A model generated the notes under the pieces. It did not search any database. It saw nothing but the letters and a program-made list of their open reading frames with translations, and was not told the origin of the DNA. DNA of 63,017 nucleotides from Glycomyces tritici. Its GTDB lineage: Bacteria; Actinomycetota; Actinomycetes; Mycobacteriales; Micromonosporaceae. The translations under genes and the position numbers were made by a program. Location of the stretch: assembly GCF_030403505.1 (NCBI RefSeq), contig NZ_JAUEMJ010000016.1, positions 1 to 63,017 of the forward strand, in the 5' to 3' direction. Below are positions 1 to 7,400 of this stretch, piece after piece. Positions within the stretch are counted from its first letter, which is position 1. Every line of letters begins with the position of its first letter.

Positions 1-825
1 GACGTGTACGTCGCCGTCCAGGACTACCTGGACGAGGACCTCTCGCACGCCCGCCGCGACGTGACCTCCGAGTCGATCTTCGGACCCGAGCACAAGTCCA
101 CTGTGGCGGTCACCGCGCGCGCCGACGGCCTCCTCGCGGGGCTCCCGGTCGCGCACGCGGTCTTCCACGCCATGCCCGGCGACGTCGAGTTCACGTACCT
201 CGCCAAGGAAGGCGCGCGCATCCGCGCCGGGCAGGTCCTCGCCCGCGTCTCCGGCCCCACCCGCTCGCTCCTCGCGGCCGAGCGCACCGCGCTGAACCTG
301 CTCTGCCGCATGTGCGGCGTCGCCACCCACACCCGCCGCTTCGCGGACGTGCTGGCCGACTGGCACACCACCGTCCTCGACACCCGCAAGACCACGCCGG
401 GCCTGCGCGCCCTGGAGAAGTACGCGGTGCGCGCCGGCGGCGGCGACAACAAGCGCATGGGCCTGTACGACGTGGCGATGATCAAGGACAACCACAAGGA
501 GGCGGCCGGCTCGATCAGCGAGGCCTTCGCCGCCGTCCGCTCCGCCGAGCCCGAGATCGACATCCAGGTGGAGGTCGAGTCCCTCGACGAGGCGCTCGAA
601 GCGGTCGCGGCCGGGGCCGTGTTCCTCCTGTGCGACAACATGAGCCCCAAGGAGCTCGCCGAGGTCGTGGAGTCGGTGGGCGACCGGGCGGAGCTCGAGG
701 CGACCGGGCGCATCAGCCTCGACAGCGTGGTCGACTACGCCGCCACGGGCGTCGACTACATCTCGGTCGGCGCGCTCACCCACTCCTCGCCCATTCTGGA
801 CATCGGACTCGACTTCGAGGAGTAG
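1..825 (+). CDS. nadC: nicotinate-nucleotide pyrophosphorylase (carboxylating), 5' end cut
   Basis: Quinolinate phosphoribosyltransferase, the step that turns quinolinate and PRPP into nicotinate mononucleotide in NAD synthesis. The reading frame is open from the first base. A GTG at position 4 could be read as a start, but about 10-15 N-terminal residues usual for the family are missing, so the gene is probably truncated by the window edge. Family motifs are clear: RTALNLLCRMCGVAT near residue 98, the substrate-binding run TRKTTPGLR near residue 127, and GGGDNKRMGLYDVAMIKDNH after it. The stop is 3 bases before coaX, which matches the usual actinobacterial nad-coaX arrangement and suggests one operon. 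Confidence 0.95.
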   Translation, partial: DVYVAVQDYLDEDLSHARRDVTSESIFGPEHKSTVAVTARADGLLAGLPVAHAVFHAMPGDVEFTYLAKEGARIRAGQVLARVSGPTRSLLAAERTALNLLCRMCGVATHTRRFADVLADWHTTVLDTRKTTPGLRALEKYAVRAGGGDNKRMGLYDVAMIKDNHKEAAGSISEAFAAVRSAEPEIDIQVEVESLDEALEAVAAGAVFLLCDNMSPKELAEVVESVGDRAELEATGRISLDSVVDYAATGVDYISVGALTHSSPILDIGLDFEE

Positions 826-828
826 ACC

Positions 829-1590
829 GTGCTGCTGTGCGTCGACATCGGGAACACCAACACGGTGCTCGCCGTGTTCGAGGGCGAGACCCTCAAGCAC
901 TCGTGGCGGATCCGCACGGACCCGCACGCGACCGCCGACGAGCTGGGGCTCACCTTCCGGGCCCTCCTCGACGGCGACGGCGTGGACCTGAGCGGCATCG
1001 CCCTGTCGTCCACCGTGCCCCAGCAGGGCGCGGAGGTCGCCAAGATGGTGCAGCGGTACTACCCGCACGCGCACCTCGTGCAGATCGCGCCGGGCATCAA
1101 GACGGGTGTGCGCCTGAGCATCGACAACCCGCGCGAGGCCGGCCCGGACCGGATCGCGAACACGCACGCGGCGTTCCACCTGTACGGCGGGCCGTGCATC
1201 ACCGTGGACTTCGGGACCTCGACGAACATCGACGTCATCTCGGCCACGGGCGACTTCCTCGGCGGCGCCTTCGCGCCCGGCATCGAGATCTCGATCGACG
1301 CCCTCGCGTCCCGCGCCGCGAACCTGCTCAAGATCCCGCTCGTCAAACCGCGCAGCGTGATCGGCAAGAACACGGTCGAGTGCCTGCAGTCGGGCATGGT
1401 CTACGGCACCGCGGCCCAGGTGGACGGCCTCGTCCGCCGCATCACCGAAGAGCTCGGCACCACGCCGACCGCGGTCGTCGCCACGGGCGGCCTCGCGCCG
1501 GTCGTGATCGAGCAGTGCGAGACCGTGACCCACTACGAGCCGAACCTGACCCTCCACGGCCTGAGGATGATCTGGGACCGCAACGTTTGA
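829..1590 (+). CDS. coaX: type III pantothenate kinase
   Basis: Phosphorylates pantothenate in the first step of coenzyme A synthesis; the type III enzymes belong to the ASKHA fold and are cytosolic dimers. The GTG start at 829 gives MLLCVDIGNTNTVLAVFEG, with the phosphate-loop aspartate at residue 5. Further family motifs are GPDRIANTHAAFHLYGG (pantothenate site) near residue 105, TVDFGTSTNID, and GGAFAPGIEIS. The length of 253 residues is normal for CoaX. It follows nadC by 3 bases and is probably co-transcribed with it. Confidence 0.96.
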   Translation: MLLCVDIGNTNTVLAVFEGETLKHSWRIRTDPHATADELGLTFRALLDGDGVDLSGIALSSTVPQQGAEVAKMVQRYYPHAHLVQIAPGIKTGVRLSIDNPREAGPDRIANTHAAFHLYGGPCITVDFGTSTNIDVISATGDFLGGAFAPGIEISIDALASRAANLLKIPLVKPRSVIGKNTVECLQSGMVYGTAAQVDGLVRRITEELGTTPTAVVATGGLAPVVIEQCETVTHYEPNLTLHGLRMIWDRNV

Positions 1591-1626
1591 CACGGGGCTC
1601 AGGACTCGCACCGCTCCGACCGGGCG

Positions 1627-2775
1627 TCACTGCTGCGGCTGCTCCTCCTGCTGCGGCTGGGGGTCCTGCGTCGCGGCGGGGGCGCCCTTCATGCCGCCCT
1701 TGGCACCGCTCATCGGGTAGCCGCCGATGATCTCGGACAGGCTCCTGCCGCCGGTGACCGAGTGCCCGCCCACGGACGTCGGCGGGATCACCTTGTCCTT
1801 GTAGATCGGCCTGAGGCCGCCGGTGCCGGGGATGTTGCCGGAGCCGAACGGGCTTCGCAGCGTGTCGTAGATCGTCTTCTGGTTGGCGCTCTGCGTGTGC
1901 GGCATCCTGCCGCCGAGCCCTTTGACGTTCTTGCCCGCGTTGATCAGGGCTTCCTGCTGATCGAGCATCTTGTTGTGCTGGGCGATGTTCTTGCCGGCGC
2001 TCTTGACGTACCCCTTCATCCCGAAGTTCGTGACCGCCTTGCCGGCGTCGTCGAGCGAGCCGGCGAGCTGGGGGAACCGGCCCGCGAGCTTGGACATGGC
2101 GTTGCCGAGCTTGGCGAAGTGCGTCGAGATCTTGGCGATGAGGACCATCGCGTCCGCGATGACTCCCGAGATCATCGCCGCGAACGACCCGCCGAAGGTG
2201 AACCACGAGGCGGCCAGGGCCGCGAGCGCGTACATGATGGCACGCGACACGAACTCGCAGATGAGCTCCAGTACCAGTGCGCGGGTGACCGCGGTCCAGA
2301 TGCCCATGACCTCCATGTACTTCGCGATGCTCCCGGCGGCGGAGCTCCCGGCCCGGATCGCGGCCTCGAAGTCGGTGATCTTGTCCCGGTAGGCGTCGGC
2401 GGCGTCGCCGACCCAGTCGGACACCGTGGCCGCGTCGCCGATGAGGTCGGTGGCCGCCTGGTCCAGCGCGGCCTCGATGTTCTTCCAGGTGTCCTTGGTG
2501 GCGTTGATCGAGACGGGGTCGCCCGCCAGCACCTCGAGGAAGTCCCGGAGCGGCCCGACGTGTTCGATGAGGAATCCGACGCCGGCCTTCATGAATCCCA
2601 TGAGAGGGTTCATGACCATGCCGAGGACGTCCAGGGCCATGACCGTGCCGTTGAGGCCCTTCTCCAGGTCGGTCTCGGAGTTCGCGAGGAGCTGGGCGCT
2701 GTGGAGGGCCTTCGCACCGGTGAACGTGCCGGCGCCGGGTACGGCCTTGTCGGGGTCGACGATGAGGTCGTTCAT
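1627..2775 (-). CDS. WXG-like type VII secretion substrate candidate, 382 aa
   Basis: Last gene of a leftward three-gene operon (3468 to 1627). The N-terminal 130 residues are predicted helical and contain a W-x-G turn in DWVGDAADAYRDKITDFE, as in WXG100/LXG-type type VII substrates. Residues about 145-215 are hydrophobic and alanine-rich (GIWTAVTRALVLELICEF, AALAASWFTFGGSFAAMI), probably membrane-inserting helices. The tail from about residue 285 is Gly/Pro/Lys-rich and ends in a Gln-rich stretch; I see no recognisable toxin fold there. Its ATG overlaps the stop of the upstream gene. A role as an exported effector or carrier is inferred from architecture and neighbours only. Confidence 0.7.
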   Translation of the reverse strand: MNDLIVDPDKAVPGAGTFTGAKALHSAQLLANSETDLEKGLNGTVMALDVLGMVMNPLMGFMKAGVGFLIEHVGPLRDFLEVLAGDPVSINATKDTWKNIEAALDQAATDLIGDAATVSDWVGDAADAYRDKITDFEAAIRAGSSAAGSIAKYMEVMGIWTAVTRALVLELICEFVSRAIMYALAALAASWFTFGGSFAAMISGVIADAMVLIAKISTHFAKLGNAMSKLAGRFPQLAGSLDDAGKAVTNFGMKGYVKSAGKNIAQHNKMLDQQEALINAGKNVKGLGGRMPHTQSANQKTIYDTLRSPFGSGNIPGTGGLRPIYKDKVIPPTSVGGHSVTGGRSLSEIIGGYPMSGAKGGMKGAPAATQDPQPQQEEQPQQ

Positions 2776-3104
2776 TGCTGCTCCGTCTCGCTGGTGAACT
2801 CGTTGAACATGGCGGCGACCTCGCCGTCGTTGTCGTGGTACGCCTCGCCGGTCTGCTTGATCCGGTTGGCGAGCTCCTCGGTGCCCTCCTGAGCTTTTCC
2901 GATGGCTTCGGTGGCCTTGCCCGCCAGGTCGGCGGCGCCGCCCGCGAACGGCAGGTTGACGATGCCGAAGTCGAGGAGTTCGCCGAAGCCCTTCTGCTGG
3001 GCGGCGTCGAAGGCCTGCGCCACCGGGTCGACCACTTTGGACTTGATGCCTGCGGCGTGCGCTTCGAACGCTTCCGCGGAGGGGATGTCGATGCGGTCCT
3101 GCAC
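2772..3104 (-). CDS. small helical EspC/WXG100-like protein
   Basis: A 110-residue acidic, helical protein. The start is GTG at 3104, four bases after the stop of the upstream YbaB-like gene, with GAGGAG over that stop as ribosome binding site; a longer in-frame extension would overlap the upstream gene by 65 bases and reads as arginine/serine-rich shadow. The C-terminus has AYHDNDGEVAAMFNEF, which contains a Y-x-x-x-D motif of the type used as a type VII export signal. Its position between a YbaB-like gene and a WXG-like gene parallels the 107-aa gene at 53021. Probably a secretion partner or chaperone of the downstream protein. Confidence 0.72.
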   Translation of the reverse strand: MQDRIDIPSAEAFEAHAAGIKSKVVDPVAQAFDAAQQKGFGELLDFGIVNLPFAGGAADLAGKATEAIGKAQEGTEELANRIKQTGEAYHDNDGEVAAMFNEFTSETEQQ

Positions 3105-3108
3105 GCGA

Positions 3109-3468
3109 CTACTCCTCGGGGTGACGGTTCGCGCGGGCCTCTTGGACGATCGCGCTGTCCTCGCCGAAGACATCCGAGAGGGCCTGGGTGGAGTTGCTGC
3201 CGGCCTGGATCGCGGCCTTGTCGTAGGTCTCTTTGATCATGGCGGCAAGGGTTCTCGGGGTCAGGGTCTGCGCTTTGCTGCTGAGGTGGATCTCCTGGAG
3301 CACGCCGCCGAGGCCGACGGTGATGCGCACCTCGCCGTCCGCGGATCTGGCGGTGGCCGTGGCCGCCCCCAGCGCCTCGTCCAGTGAGGACGCCTTCTCG
3401 ACCATGGTGGCTATGCGGCTCTCGAACTCCCGCATGAATCCTTCTGGATCTTCGAACACGGAGGGCAT
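3109..3468 (-). CDS. YbaB/EbfC-family protein
   Basis: A 119-residue protein of the YbaB/EbfC nucleoid-associated fold: an N-terminal helix (GFMREFESRIATMVEKA), a beta section with the characteristic DGEVRITVGLGGVLQEIHL near residue 44, then a long C-terminal helix (LAAMIKETYDKAAIQAG). In actinobacteria such proteins often head operons encoding WXG100/EspC-like type VII substrates; whether these copies bind DNA or act as secretion-linked proteins is unknown. First gene of the operon, transcribed leftward. Confidence 0.8.
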   Translation of the reverse strand: MPSVFEDPEGFMREFESRIATMVEKASSLDEALGAATATARSADGEVRITVGLGGVLQEIHLSSKAQTLTPRTLAAMIKETYDKAAIQAGSNSTQALSDVFGEDSAIVQEARANRHPEE

Positions 3469-3512
3469 GCTTCCACGCGCCTTTCTCGAAACGAGCTTGC
3501 AACGGCGTGAAC

Positions 3513-3530
3513 GTAACCGCCCATGGTTAC
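3513..3530. promoter_or_regulatory. inverted repeat upstream of the YbaB/WXG operon
   Basis: GTAACC, six bases, then GGTTAC: a perfect 6-bp inverted repeat about 45 bases upstream of the first gene of the leftward operon, in the 250-bp gap 3469-3718. Position and symmetry suit a repressor site or an extended promoter element; no regulator gene is adjacent. Nothing else is evident in this gap. Confidence 0.35.
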
Positions 3531-3718
3531 AGGTTGGTGCGCCTCGCGGCCCTTCTGGACGAAGCTGCGGGTTCCGGTCCAGGTGGATCTGGACCTATCC
3601 CATCGGATTCTTTATAGAACTGCAACGGCCGCACCGAGATCGCGTGCCGGGACCGCCGAGCGGCCCCGGCACCGGACCGGGCCTGGGGCCGTTGTTGGGC
3701 GACCCCAGGCGGCTCCGT

Positions 3719-4192
3719 TCACTCCTCAGGGCGCCCGAGGATCCAGGTGGTCATGCGCTTCCTTGCGTAGTGGACGAGGTGTTCCGGGTTGGCTCTGAGC
3801 CAGTGGTGGCGGCTCAGCTCGTAGGCGAGGGCGGTGTACAGCGCCTGGCTGTGGCGTTGCTCGGCGAGCGGTGCGGCGAGGTGCGGTTCGCCGTACAGCG
3901 CGCGGATGACGGCTTCGACACCGAGGTGGTCGGGCGGTGGCATGGTGCTCTTACAGGCGTGCCGGAGCTCGGTCATGAACGCGCCCAGGCGGTCGTAGTC
4001 GATCGGGCCTGCCCCGAGCCCGGCCCCGGGCCCGAAGCGGTATTCGAGAACGACTGCGACGGCGGCGAGGAGGTGTTCGGCGGCGATGCCGTGGTCCTTC
4101 GCCTGGAACTGCTGCCGGAGTTTCGCGGCGGTGTCGATCTTGCCGGTGACGAGGGCGGTGAGGTGGGTGCGGTGGAGCGCGTCGGGTGTCAT
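3719..4192 (-). CDS. hypothetical protein, paralogue family member A
   Basis: A 157-residue protein of unknown function, predicted mainly helical. It shares end-to-end similarity with the product of the gene immediately upstream (4189-4713) and with the truncated copy at 6974-7252; the best shared segment is GVEAVIRALYGE followed by a Leu/Ala-rich stretch. The ATG at 4192 overlaps the upstream stop in an ATGA, so translation is coupled. No catalytic motif, signal peptide or membrane segment is evident. Confidence 0.75.
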   Translation of the reverse strand: MTPDALHRTHLTALVTGKIDTAAKLRQQFQAKDHGIAAEHLLAAVAVVLEYRFGPGAGLGAGPIDYDRLGAFMTELRHACKSTMPPPDHLGVEAVIRALYGEPHLAAPLAEQRHSQALYTALAYELSRHHWLRANPEHLVHYARKRMTTWILGRPEE

Positions 4193-4713
4193 GCGTCGGT
4201 TCCTTCCTCGGCGGAAGTGGCTGGCACCTGCTCGTGCCTCGCCGGGTTGAGCTCCGGCGAATCGAGGGCTTTGCCGAGGAGATCGTCTCGGGCTTCTTTG
4301 ACGAGGTCGAAGAGTTCGTCCAGTTCGGAAGCGCTCAGCTTCGGATCGGCGAGTTCATCGATGACGGCCCACATGTAGGCGGCCTGCTCGGTGTGCGGGA
4401 TCTCGGTGAGCAGGACCGATTCGGCGGTGACGGCCCGGATCATGGCCTCGGCGCGCAGCGCCTCGAATGGACGCTCCGGTCGGTAGTGCTTGTCATGCAG
4501 GCGTTTGGTGAGTGCGGCGAGGTCGGCCGGGTCGGGTTCGCAGCCGAGTTCTTCGACCACGAACTGGGTGAAGAGTGTCAGCGTGAACAGCAGGTGGCTC
4601 ATGCGCTGCTCGTCGCCGATGTGCGCGGCGAGGCGGGCGGTCTCGATGGTGTCGCCGGTGAGGCGCGCGGTGGCGTGGGCGCGGAACAGCGCCGCGCTTT
4701 CGGTGTGGTTCAT
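4189..4713 (-). CDS. hypothetical protein, paralogue family member B
   Basis: A 174-residue protein of unknown function. Start chosen at ATG 4713, preceded by GAAGGA at 5-nt spacing; the alternative ATG at 4719 would overlap the upstream stop but has no spacing for that site. It aligns along its length with the 3719-4192 product: LFRAHATARLTGDTIETARL matches LHRTHLTALVTGKIDTAAKL, and RAEAMIRAVTAE matches GVEAVIRALYGE. It is acidic at the C-terminus. Part of a leftward coupled operon from about 6670 to 3719. Confidence 0.75.
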   Translation of the reverse strand: MNHTESAALFRAHATARLTGDTIETARLAAHIGDEQRMSHLLFTLTLFTQFVVEELGCEPDPADLAALTKRLHDKHYRPERPFEALRAEAMIRAVTAESVLLTEIPHTEQAAYMWAVIDELADPKLSASELDELFDLVKEARDDLLGKALDSPELNPARHEQVPATSAEEGTDA

Positions 4714-4715
4714 GG

Positions 4716-5102
4716 TCATCCTTCGCATTCGCGTTGGGCTGCTCGCCATATGTCGGCCGCTGCGCGTTTGAGGGTCGCGGCCTGGCCGGGCTGTCGGGCC
4801 CAGTCGAGGTGGTCGAGTTCGGTGACGTGGAGTTCTGTTCTCATGGCATCGCCTGCGGTGCCGTCGAAGCCGGTGAGGAACCCCAGGATCGGGGGCAGAT
4901 GTTCGGGGAAGGTGATCCACAGTCTCGGGATCGCGTACAGCACCCCGAACTGCACGCGCCTCCCGGCGATCTCCGCTTCGCCAACGGGCGTGAGCCCGCC
5001 TGGGTCGATCCCGGTGAACGAGCGGACCGGCAGTGGGATCTCCTTCAGCGCCTGCGCGTATCGGGCCCGGACCTGGTGCGGCGCGAGTCGGCCTACGCCC
5101 AT
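4716..5102 (-). CDS. hypothetical protein, 128 aa
   Basis: The ATG at 5102 lies within the last codons of the upstream gene (10-base overlap) and begins MGVGRLAPHQVRARYAQALK. No recognised domain. The middle is hydrophobic and proline-containing (VLYAIPRLWITFPEHLPPI), but not an obvious membrane helix. Co-transcribed with the two family members downstream; function unknown. Confidence 0.65.
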   Translation of the reverse strand: MGVGRLAPHQVRARYAQALKEIPLPVRSFTGIDPGGLTPVGEAEIAGRRVQFGVLYAIPRLWITFPEHLPPILGFLTGFDGTAGDAMRTELHVTELDHLDWARQPGQAATLKRAAADIWRAAQRECEG

Positions 5103-6670
5103 GCCGCACCACCGGGCGCGTCGGCACGGGCCATCCGCAGTGGGGGCGCTCCAGTGCGGGCGCGCTGCGCTCCGCGCACCGCACCGGCGAAGCGGGCGGT
5201 CCGGGCCGCGAGCACCGCGTGCCGGTCGGGCCGCACCGCCTCGGTCAGCCTGGTGCGTTGGTCGGGAGGCGCCGTGTCGGTGTCGCGTGGCTTGGGTCGG
5301 TGGCGGAGGAGCCCGGTGATCAGGCGGATCCCGCGTGCGATCCGTCCGATGGTCGGCCCGCATTCGCGTTCGATCGCGGCCGGCGAGCGGTGGGCTGCGG
5401 CGAGATCGGCGGACTTGTCGATGAACCGGTCCCAGGCGTCTTCGCGGAGTTTTTCGAACCGGTGCGGGGGCTCTTCGGGAATGCCGGTCGTACGGCGATC
5501 GGCCTGGCGGGGCAGGTGAGGTCGGCGCTGCGGACGGGTCTGCGATGGCGAAGATTCATGGAACGGTTCGCGCGCTTCGGGTTCGGACCGGGACCAGGGT
5601 TGAGGACGGGGCGACTGCTGCCGATGCGGACGCTCCTCCGAAACCGCCGACTGCCGAGACGGCGGTTCGGGAGGGTCGGTGTCGTCGCGGCGGTTGTCCT
5701 CGCGCGCTTCGCGCTCGCGGGTGGTGCGGGTTCGGCGGTCGTAGAGCGCTTCGGCGTGCTTGGCCCACTCGGCTTTCTCGGGTTCCTCTTCGGTTTCCCA
5801 CCAGGGGATCGGGTCGGGGAGCTCGTCGCGGCGGTGACGTCCGGTGCGGCGGTCGGGGAACCATTCGGGAGAGCCGAAGGGACCCGGGTCGAGGACGTCG
5901 TAAGGCCGGTTGTTGTCGATCAGCCAGTCATCGCCTGGCTTGTGGCGCAGATGCATCGGCTCGTAACGGGGGCTGGACGGGTCGGAGTCGGGTGCGTCCA
6001 GGTCGCAGAGATCGGGTCGGGTTTGGTACCGGTAGGCGCCCGGGGTCAACGGGTCGGGGGACCCGTCGGCGAGGTAGGGGCGACGGTTCGCCCAGTCGTA
6101 GAAGCCGTCCGCGTCGGCGAACAGGCCGGGGTTCTGCGGGTGCGGGAATGCGCGATTGTGGCGCGGGTCGGGTGAGATCGGACCGGCCTTGCCGGGAGTG
6201 AACCCGGGGACGAAGTCGGTGGCGGACTCTGATGTGTGGGAGGGATCGGTGGCGGTGTGCTCTGCGATGAGGTCGGGCCCGCTTGCGACACAGCCTTCTG
6301 CAAGGTCGTATCCGCTGGAGACGGGGTTCTCCGCCTGATCGGAGCGGTCGGTGAAGCGCCCGGATCGGTCCGCGCGGAATGCGCCTTGCTGGGAGCGGCC
6401 AGATGGACCGGAGTCTTGTGGGCGAGCGTCCGAGTCGGTGGCGGGATCTTCGTCGGCGAGAGCGCGGAGGCGCTTGCGCCACTTGAGGGTGAGGTCCGAT
6501 TCCGGGCCACGGTCGAAGCCGCCGGCCGGGGCTGGACGGGAGTAGATGGTCGAATCGGCGGTCATGCCGGAGGTGGGTTCACCGGTGGGTTCGATGGTGT
6601 GGTCGGGATCGAACCGCCGGGAATGGCTGTTTTCAGGTACGCCGGAATAGCGTATCGTCGTAGACGACAC
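5093..6670 (-). CDS. large low-complexity hypothetical protein
   Basis: First gene of the leftward cassette; about 525 residues, rich in Arg, Pro, Asp, Ser and Thr, with many short charged repeats and no recognised fold. The C-terminal 100 residues (after RFEKLREDAWDRFIDKSADL) look more structured and helical. The start is uncertain: the frame is open to an ATG at 6760, but codon use becomes GC3-rich only after about 6670, where a GTG lies; an internal ATG at 6565 is also possible. The composition suggests a largely disordered scaffold or an accessory protein of a mobile cassette, but no function can be assigned. Confidence 0.55.
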   Translation of the reverse strand: MSSTTIRYSGVPENSHSRRFDPDHTIEPTGEPTSGMTADSTIYSRPAPAGGFDRGPESDLTLKWRKRLRALADEDPATDSDARPQDSGPSGRSQQGAFRADRSGRFTDRSDQAENPVSSGYDLAEGCVASGPDLIAEHTATDPSHTSESATDFVPGFTPGKAGPISPDPRHNRAFPHPQNPGLFADADGFYDWANRRPYLADGSPDPLTPGAYRYQTRPDLCDLDAPDSDPSSPRYEPMHLRHKPGDDWLIDNNRPYDVLDPGPFGSPEWFPDRRTGRHRRDELPDPIPWWETEEEPEKAEWAKHAEALYDRRTRTTREREAREDNRRDDTDPPEPPSRQSAVSEERPHRQQSPRPQPWSRSEPEAREPFHESSPSQTRPQRRPHLPRQADRRTTGIPEEPPHRFEKLREDAWDRFIDKSADLAAAHRSPAAIERECGPTIGRIARGIRLITGLLRHRPKPRDTDTAPPDQRTRLTEAVRPDRHAVLAARTARFAGAVRGAQRARTGAPPLRMARADAPGGAAWA

Positions 6671-6973
6671 AGAAGGCTCGCTTTCTGTTGTTGGCCGCCC
6701 GGTGGAATCAGGATTGGTAGTCGGAGACCACCGGGCGGCGTTTATATTCTGGCCTATCAATCAAGGCTGGTGTGATCTGGATGCTTCGTAACAAGCTCCG
6801 TTCGAGACGTAAGAACCTGGCCCGCATGAGATTGCGAGTGCCGGTCCTTCGATGATGACTCACCAAAAACTTACGTGTCAACTTACGACACAAAAGCGTC
6901 TAGAAGTTTTTGAAAACATAAGGGGGACAAGGGCAAAGCCCTTGTCCCTTGCCGTCTAAACTCTTGATAGCGA
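6671..6973. other. AT-richer intergenic stretch with inverted repeat
   Basis: No gene seen. Base composition is clearly lower in G+C than the flanks. It holds a pair of direct ACTTACG repeats whose downstream halves form GTGTC / GACAC (6875-6879 and 6887-6891), a possible operator, and the terminator at 6924-6948. The promoter of the leftward cassette should lie in its left part. Confidence 0.45.
6924..6948 (-). terminator. hairpin terminator
   Basis: GGGACAAGGGC, AAA loop, GCCCTTGTCCC: an 11-bp perfect stem, 26 bases past the stop of the truncated gene at 6974, followed on the minus strand by a T-containing run. It could also act in the other direction. Confidence 0.65.
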
Positions 6974-7255
6974 CTAGGTTGCGCTACTCCACTGCGTCGC
7001 GAGCGCTTCGGCTTCGGCAAGATAAATGTCAAGCTGCGCCTGCATCGGCGCGGACTGGGTGACGATCTTGACGATCGTTGAGATTTGCACGCGATACTGG
7101 TCCGCAGCGGCAATGTCATCGGCGAGTTCTTCTTCGCCGTAGAGCGCGCGGATCAACGCCTCTACTGCGAGGAAGTTCATTTTCGGAGTCGCATTGCGGT
7201 AGTCGTAACGCATCTCGTTCACAAACTCATCGATCTGATCCCGCGTAGGTGCCTC
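6974..7255 (-). pseudogene. 5'-truncated third member of the paralogue family
   Basis: About 92 codons aligning with the C-terminal 60% of the 3719-4192 product: APTRDQIDEF matches GPIDYDRLGAF, and AVEALIRALYGEEELADD matches GVEAVIRALYGEPHLAAP, to the end of both. The N-terminal half is missing; upstream the frame continues into unrelated sequence that overlaps the start of the divergent pentapeptide gene. No convincing ribosome binding site is present. It is either a remnant or a short protein from an internal ATG. Confidence 0.6.
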
Positions 7256-7400
7256 GCCAAGCCGGACCTCGAGCGCTCCAGGACTCGTACCGCTCTGTGA
7301 CCTCGTAGATCGAGGTCGTGACACCGTCATAGTCCCTGGAAACCCCGACATCGTTCCCGGGCGAACCCCAGGCGATGCGGTGGGTTCGTAGGCTTGGGCC

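Noticed and set aside
312..1730. Long rightward frame over nadC and coaX
   Set aside because: Arg/Pro/Gly-rich shadow frame of two clearly real genes.
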